A DNA stretch of 64,000 nt from Parvibaculaceae bacterium. Its GTDB lineage: Bacteria > Pseudomonadota > Alphaproteobacteria > Parvibaculales > Parvibaculaceae. Both the position numbers and the translations under genes were made by a program. The stretch spans positions 1,741,001 to 1,805,000 of the forward strand of contig JAPWJY010000008.1 of assembly GCA_028283765.1 (NCBI GenBank). Reading direction: 5' to 3'. Positions 62,057 through 64,000 of this stretch are shown here, piece by piece. Below the pieces are notes generated by a model. The model was not told the origin of the DNA, did not search any database, and saw only the letters and a list, made by a program, of their open reading frames with translations. How positions within the stretch are numbered: position 1 is the first letter of the stretch; every line of letters begins with the position of its first letter.

Positions 62057-63073
62057 ATGGCAAAATGGAAGACACTCGCAGCCGCCGCGGGCGTGCTGAT
62101 TCTGGGAGCTGTTCCCGCGCTTGGCCGGGAGGATCCGGGCCCTGCCGCCTACAAGCAGGCGCTTGACGGCAAGACCGTCATCCTCGTCCCCATGGCCATG
62201 GGCGAGGATCTGGCGCAGGGCTGGGCGCATTATATCGGCACCGCCGTCAAGGAAGCGGGCGGCAAGTTCGAGGTCCGCGATCCCAACTGGAACACGGAAG
62301 CAGGCGCCCAGGCCATCACCGACGCCATCGGCTCCAAGCCTGCCGCAATCGTCGTGCAGACGCCGGACCTCCAGTCCTACTCCAAGCTCTACAAGCGCGC
62401 CCAGCAGGCGGGCATTTTCGTGATCCAGGTCGACAATCCCAGCAACTACGCCTCCGACGCCTTCGTCGGCAGCAACTGGGAAACGCTGGGCGAGCTTGAG
62501 ACCAAGGCAGTCATCGCCGGATGCGGGCCGAACTCCTCGAAAAAGATCGGCCTCATTCAGGGCGATCAGGTCAACGCCTCCAGCCTCGACCAGTACAAGG
62601 GCGTCCAGAACGTGCTGAAGGATCACCCCGATTTCCAGATCGTGGCGGCGCCTGACTCCAACTGGGACGCCACCACGGCCCGCAACGTGGCGGCGACGCT
62701 GATCCAGCAGCACCCCGACGTCTGCGGCATCGTCGACTTCTGGGACCAGACGGCCCAGGGCACGGCCGCCGCGATCCGCGCTGCGGGCAAGACCGGCAAG
62801 ATATTCCTTGCCACCACGGGCGGCGGCGAAGCGGCCGACTGCAAGCTGCTGGAAAGCGGCACCATCGACGCGCTGGTCGCCACCGACGTACCCAACCAGT
62901 CCCGCGACGTTTCGACCCTGATCAAGTTCCTGCTGCAAAGCGGCCTGAAGCCGGGCGACGCCAAGACATGGCTCTACACGCCTGAAAAAATCACGACCAA
63001 GGCCGACCTCAAGCCCGGCACCTGCTGGAGCATCGAGGAAAACAAGGCCGCCGAAGCCGCCGCGGCCAAGTAA
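62057..63073 (+). CDS. Periplasmic sugar-binding protein of the ABC importer
   Basis: The 338-residue protein is a type I periplasmic binding protein (Peripla_BP_4, RbsB-like) that delivers ligand to the permease. A signal peptide covers MAKWKTLAAAAGVLILGAVPALG. The mature part shows VILVPMAMGEDLAQGWAHYIGTAVKEAGG, IVVQTPDLQSYSKLYKRAQQAGIFVIQVDNPSNYASDAFVGSNWETLG, LIQGDQVNASSLDQYKGVQNVL and FLATTGGGEAADCKLLESGTIDALVATDVPNQSRD. AGAGG precedes ATG 62057. A strong terminator hairpin follows it inside the operon. The sugar is not identifiable; lacking family pentose details I leave it open. Confidence 0.92.
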   Translation: MAKWKTLAAAAGVLILGAVPALGREDPGPAAYKQALDGKTVILVPMAMGEDLAQGWAHYIGTAVKEAGGKFEVRDPNWNTEAGAQAITDAIGSKPAAIVVQTPDLQSYSKLYKRAQQAGIFVIQVDNPSNYASDAFVGSNWETLGELETKAVIAGCGPNSSKKIGLIQGDQVNASSLDQYKGVQNVLKDHPDFQIVAAPDSNWDATTARNVAATLIQQHPDVCGIVDFWDQTAQGTAAAIRAAGKTGKIFLATTGGGEAADCKLLESGTIDALVATDVPNQSRDVSTLIKFLLQSGLKPGDAKTWLYTPEKITTKADLKPGTCWSIEENKAAEAAAAK

Positions 63074-63093
63074 CCGCCGGTATATGATATAGA

Positions 63094-63132
63094 GGGGGAA
63101 GCGGACGCTCCGCTTCCCCCGCCGTCTTTTTT
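63094..63132 (+). terminator. Strong Rho-independent terminator or mRNA-stabilising hairpin after the binding-protein gene
   Basis: A 12-base perfect stem (GGGGGAAGCGGA with TCCGCTTCCCCC, three-base loop) is followed by a T6 tract. It lies between the binding protein and the second permease and would reduce read-through, giving more binding protein than permease. Confidence 0.8.
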
Positions 63133-63147
63133 CGCAAGTCGGATTCC

Positions 63148-64000
63148 ATGGCCCTCTCTGAAAGTCTGGCGCGCCTGCGCTACAAGTACATTCCCGACCA
63201 TCTCATCGGGGAAATCCTGTCCAAGCGCTGGGCCGACAATCTGGTGCCCCTGCTGTTCCTTCTGCTGACCGTGGCGGGCCTTGGCTCCTTCATCCCGAAT
63301 TTCTTCACCATCCAGAGCCTGAGCGACGCCTCGCGCCAACTCGGTGAATTTTCGATCGTCGTCATCGGCCTCACCATCGTCATGCTGGGCGGCGGCATCG
63401 ATCTTTCCGTCGGCGCGATCTTCGGCCTCACCGCATTCGCCGCCGTCAGCGTCGTCTATATCTTCGCCATGCCGATCTGGCTGGCGTTCCTTGCCGCCGT
63501 TGGCGTCGGCGCGCTCGCGGGCGCGTTCAACGGCTTCCTGATCGGCTACCTGCGGTTGCGGGCTTTTCTCACCACCCTCGTCACCTTCATCATCCTGCGC
63601 GCCATATTCGACATTCTGGTCGTCGATCATGCCGCCGAGATCCAGCTTTCCGACGTGTCCTCGCCGACATGGGATTTCATCGGGGACGGCACGATCCTCA
63701 ACCTGCCGGTGAGCTTCGTCGCCGCCATCGTCGTCGCCATCATCGCCCATATTTTCCTGACGCGGCTGCGCCCCGGCTGGCATATCCTCGCCGTCGGCGG
63801 CTCGCGCCGCTCGGCCTACAATGCCGGGATCGCGGTGCGCCGCACGATCTTCATGAGCTACGTCATCTCCGGCGTCTGCTGCGGCATCGCGGGCTTTCTG
63901 ATCGCGGCGCGCCTGAGCGGCGTGGGGCCGGGCACCGGCGCAGGCCTTGAAATCATGGCGCTGACGGCGGCCGTGGTCGGCGGCAACAGCCTGGGCGGCG
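63148..64000 (+). CDS. ABC transporter permease, ribose/xylose type (second permease, partial, runs off right edge)
   Basis: From ATG 63148 at least 284 residues are open to the window end. It is another RbsC-family permease, clearly different from the first: MALSESLARLRYKYIPDHL, then FSIVVIGLTIVMLGGGIDLSVGAIFGLTAFAAVSVVYIF, GALAGAFNGFLIGYLRLRAFLTTLVTFIILRAIFD, and GWHILAVGGSRRSAYNAGIAVRRTIFMSYVISGVCCGIAGFLIAARLSGVGPGTG. About 40 residues should lie beyond 64000, followed presumably by the ATPase gene, which is not in the window. It may form a heterodimer with the first permease. Confidence 0.9.
   Translation, partial: MALSESLARLRYKYIPDHLIGEILSKRWADNLVPLLFLLLTVAGLGSFIPNFFTIQSLSDASRQLGEFSIVVIGLTIVMLGGGIDLSVGAIFGLTAFAAVSVVYIFAMPIWLAFLAAVGVGALAGAFNGFLIGYLRLRAFLTTLVTFIILRAIFDILVVDHAAEIQLSDVSSPTWDFIGDGTILNLPVSFVAAIVVAIIAHIFLTRLRPGWHILAVGGSRRSAYNAGIAVRRTIFMSYVISGVCCGIAGFLIAARLSGVGPGTGAGLEIMALTAAVVGGNSLGG

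Noticed and set aside
1-64000. CRISPR array, prophage, transposon or tRNA genes
   Set aside because: I saw no regularly spaced repeats, integrase or transposase motifs, tRNA-like cloverleaf ends or target-site duplications; the scan was by eye and a covariance-model search could still find a small RNA.

Overview
The window is about 64 kb of GC-rich, tightly packed chromosomal DNA from an alphaproteobacterium. Three conserved blocks support this: parC / recO-era-rnc-lepB-acpS-pdxJ / pyrE-rsh-rpoZ; pcm-surE-serS-tatC-tatB-tatA-scpB-scpA-nagZ-SPOR-argS; and mfd-sdhE-recG. A single long Rel/Spo homolog, Bpt, Rsm22 and BrnTA fit the same class. I cannot name a genus. I found no rRNA, tRNA, CRISPR array, phage or insertion sequence, and no gene-free stretch longer than 300 bases.

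Layout. 1-8.6 kb holds accessory metabolism and envelope genes: an ornithine-decarboxylase-type enzyme cut by the left edge, a beta-hydroxyacid dehydrogenase, an anchored penicillin-acylase-family hydrolase, a TonB-like anchored protein facing a MarR regulator, a flavin reductase, and an RDD / bpt / beta-sandwich cluster. 8.6-33.9 kb is the housekeeping core: topoisomerase IV, a divergent rsm22-like gene, DNA repair, Era and RNase III, signal peptidase, ACP synthase, PdxJ, PyrE, stringent response, omega subunit, FolK, a LabA-like NYN protein, a degenerate LytM lipoprotein, Pcm, SurE, SerS, Tat translocase, condensin kleisin subunits, NagZ, a SPOR protein and ArgS. 34-36 kb is a small accessory island: an SDR, a DsbA-family protein and a brnTA toxin-antitoxin pair. 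36-44.5 kb carries mfd, sdhE, recG, a DMT exporter, smpB and dapA.

44.6-53.6 kb holds a soluble lytic transglycosylase with an alpha/beta hydrolase, a periplasm-sensing diguanylate cyclase divergent from a Kef-type antiporter, a TonB protein and an old-yellow-enzyme reductase. 53.7-57.9 kb is an iron-type cell-surface signalling cassette: ECF sigma, FecR and a TonB-dependent receptor with an STN domain, headed by a Fur-box-like site. 57.9-61 kb holds a Dcp-type peptidase, a 59-residue conserved small protein and an AhpD-like protein. The right edge enters a sugar-type ABC importer with two different permeases around one binding protein.

The regulatory DNA is the least routine part. Several perfect dyads sit on promoters or leaders: brnTA, the OYE gene, the sugar importer, dapA, the fecR-receptor gap and parC/rsm22. 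A pair of mutually exclusive hairpins precedes the LabA-like gene. I saw no convincing new multi-gene defence or mobile system. Functional calls rest on motifs read by eye; start codons marked uncertain could shift.
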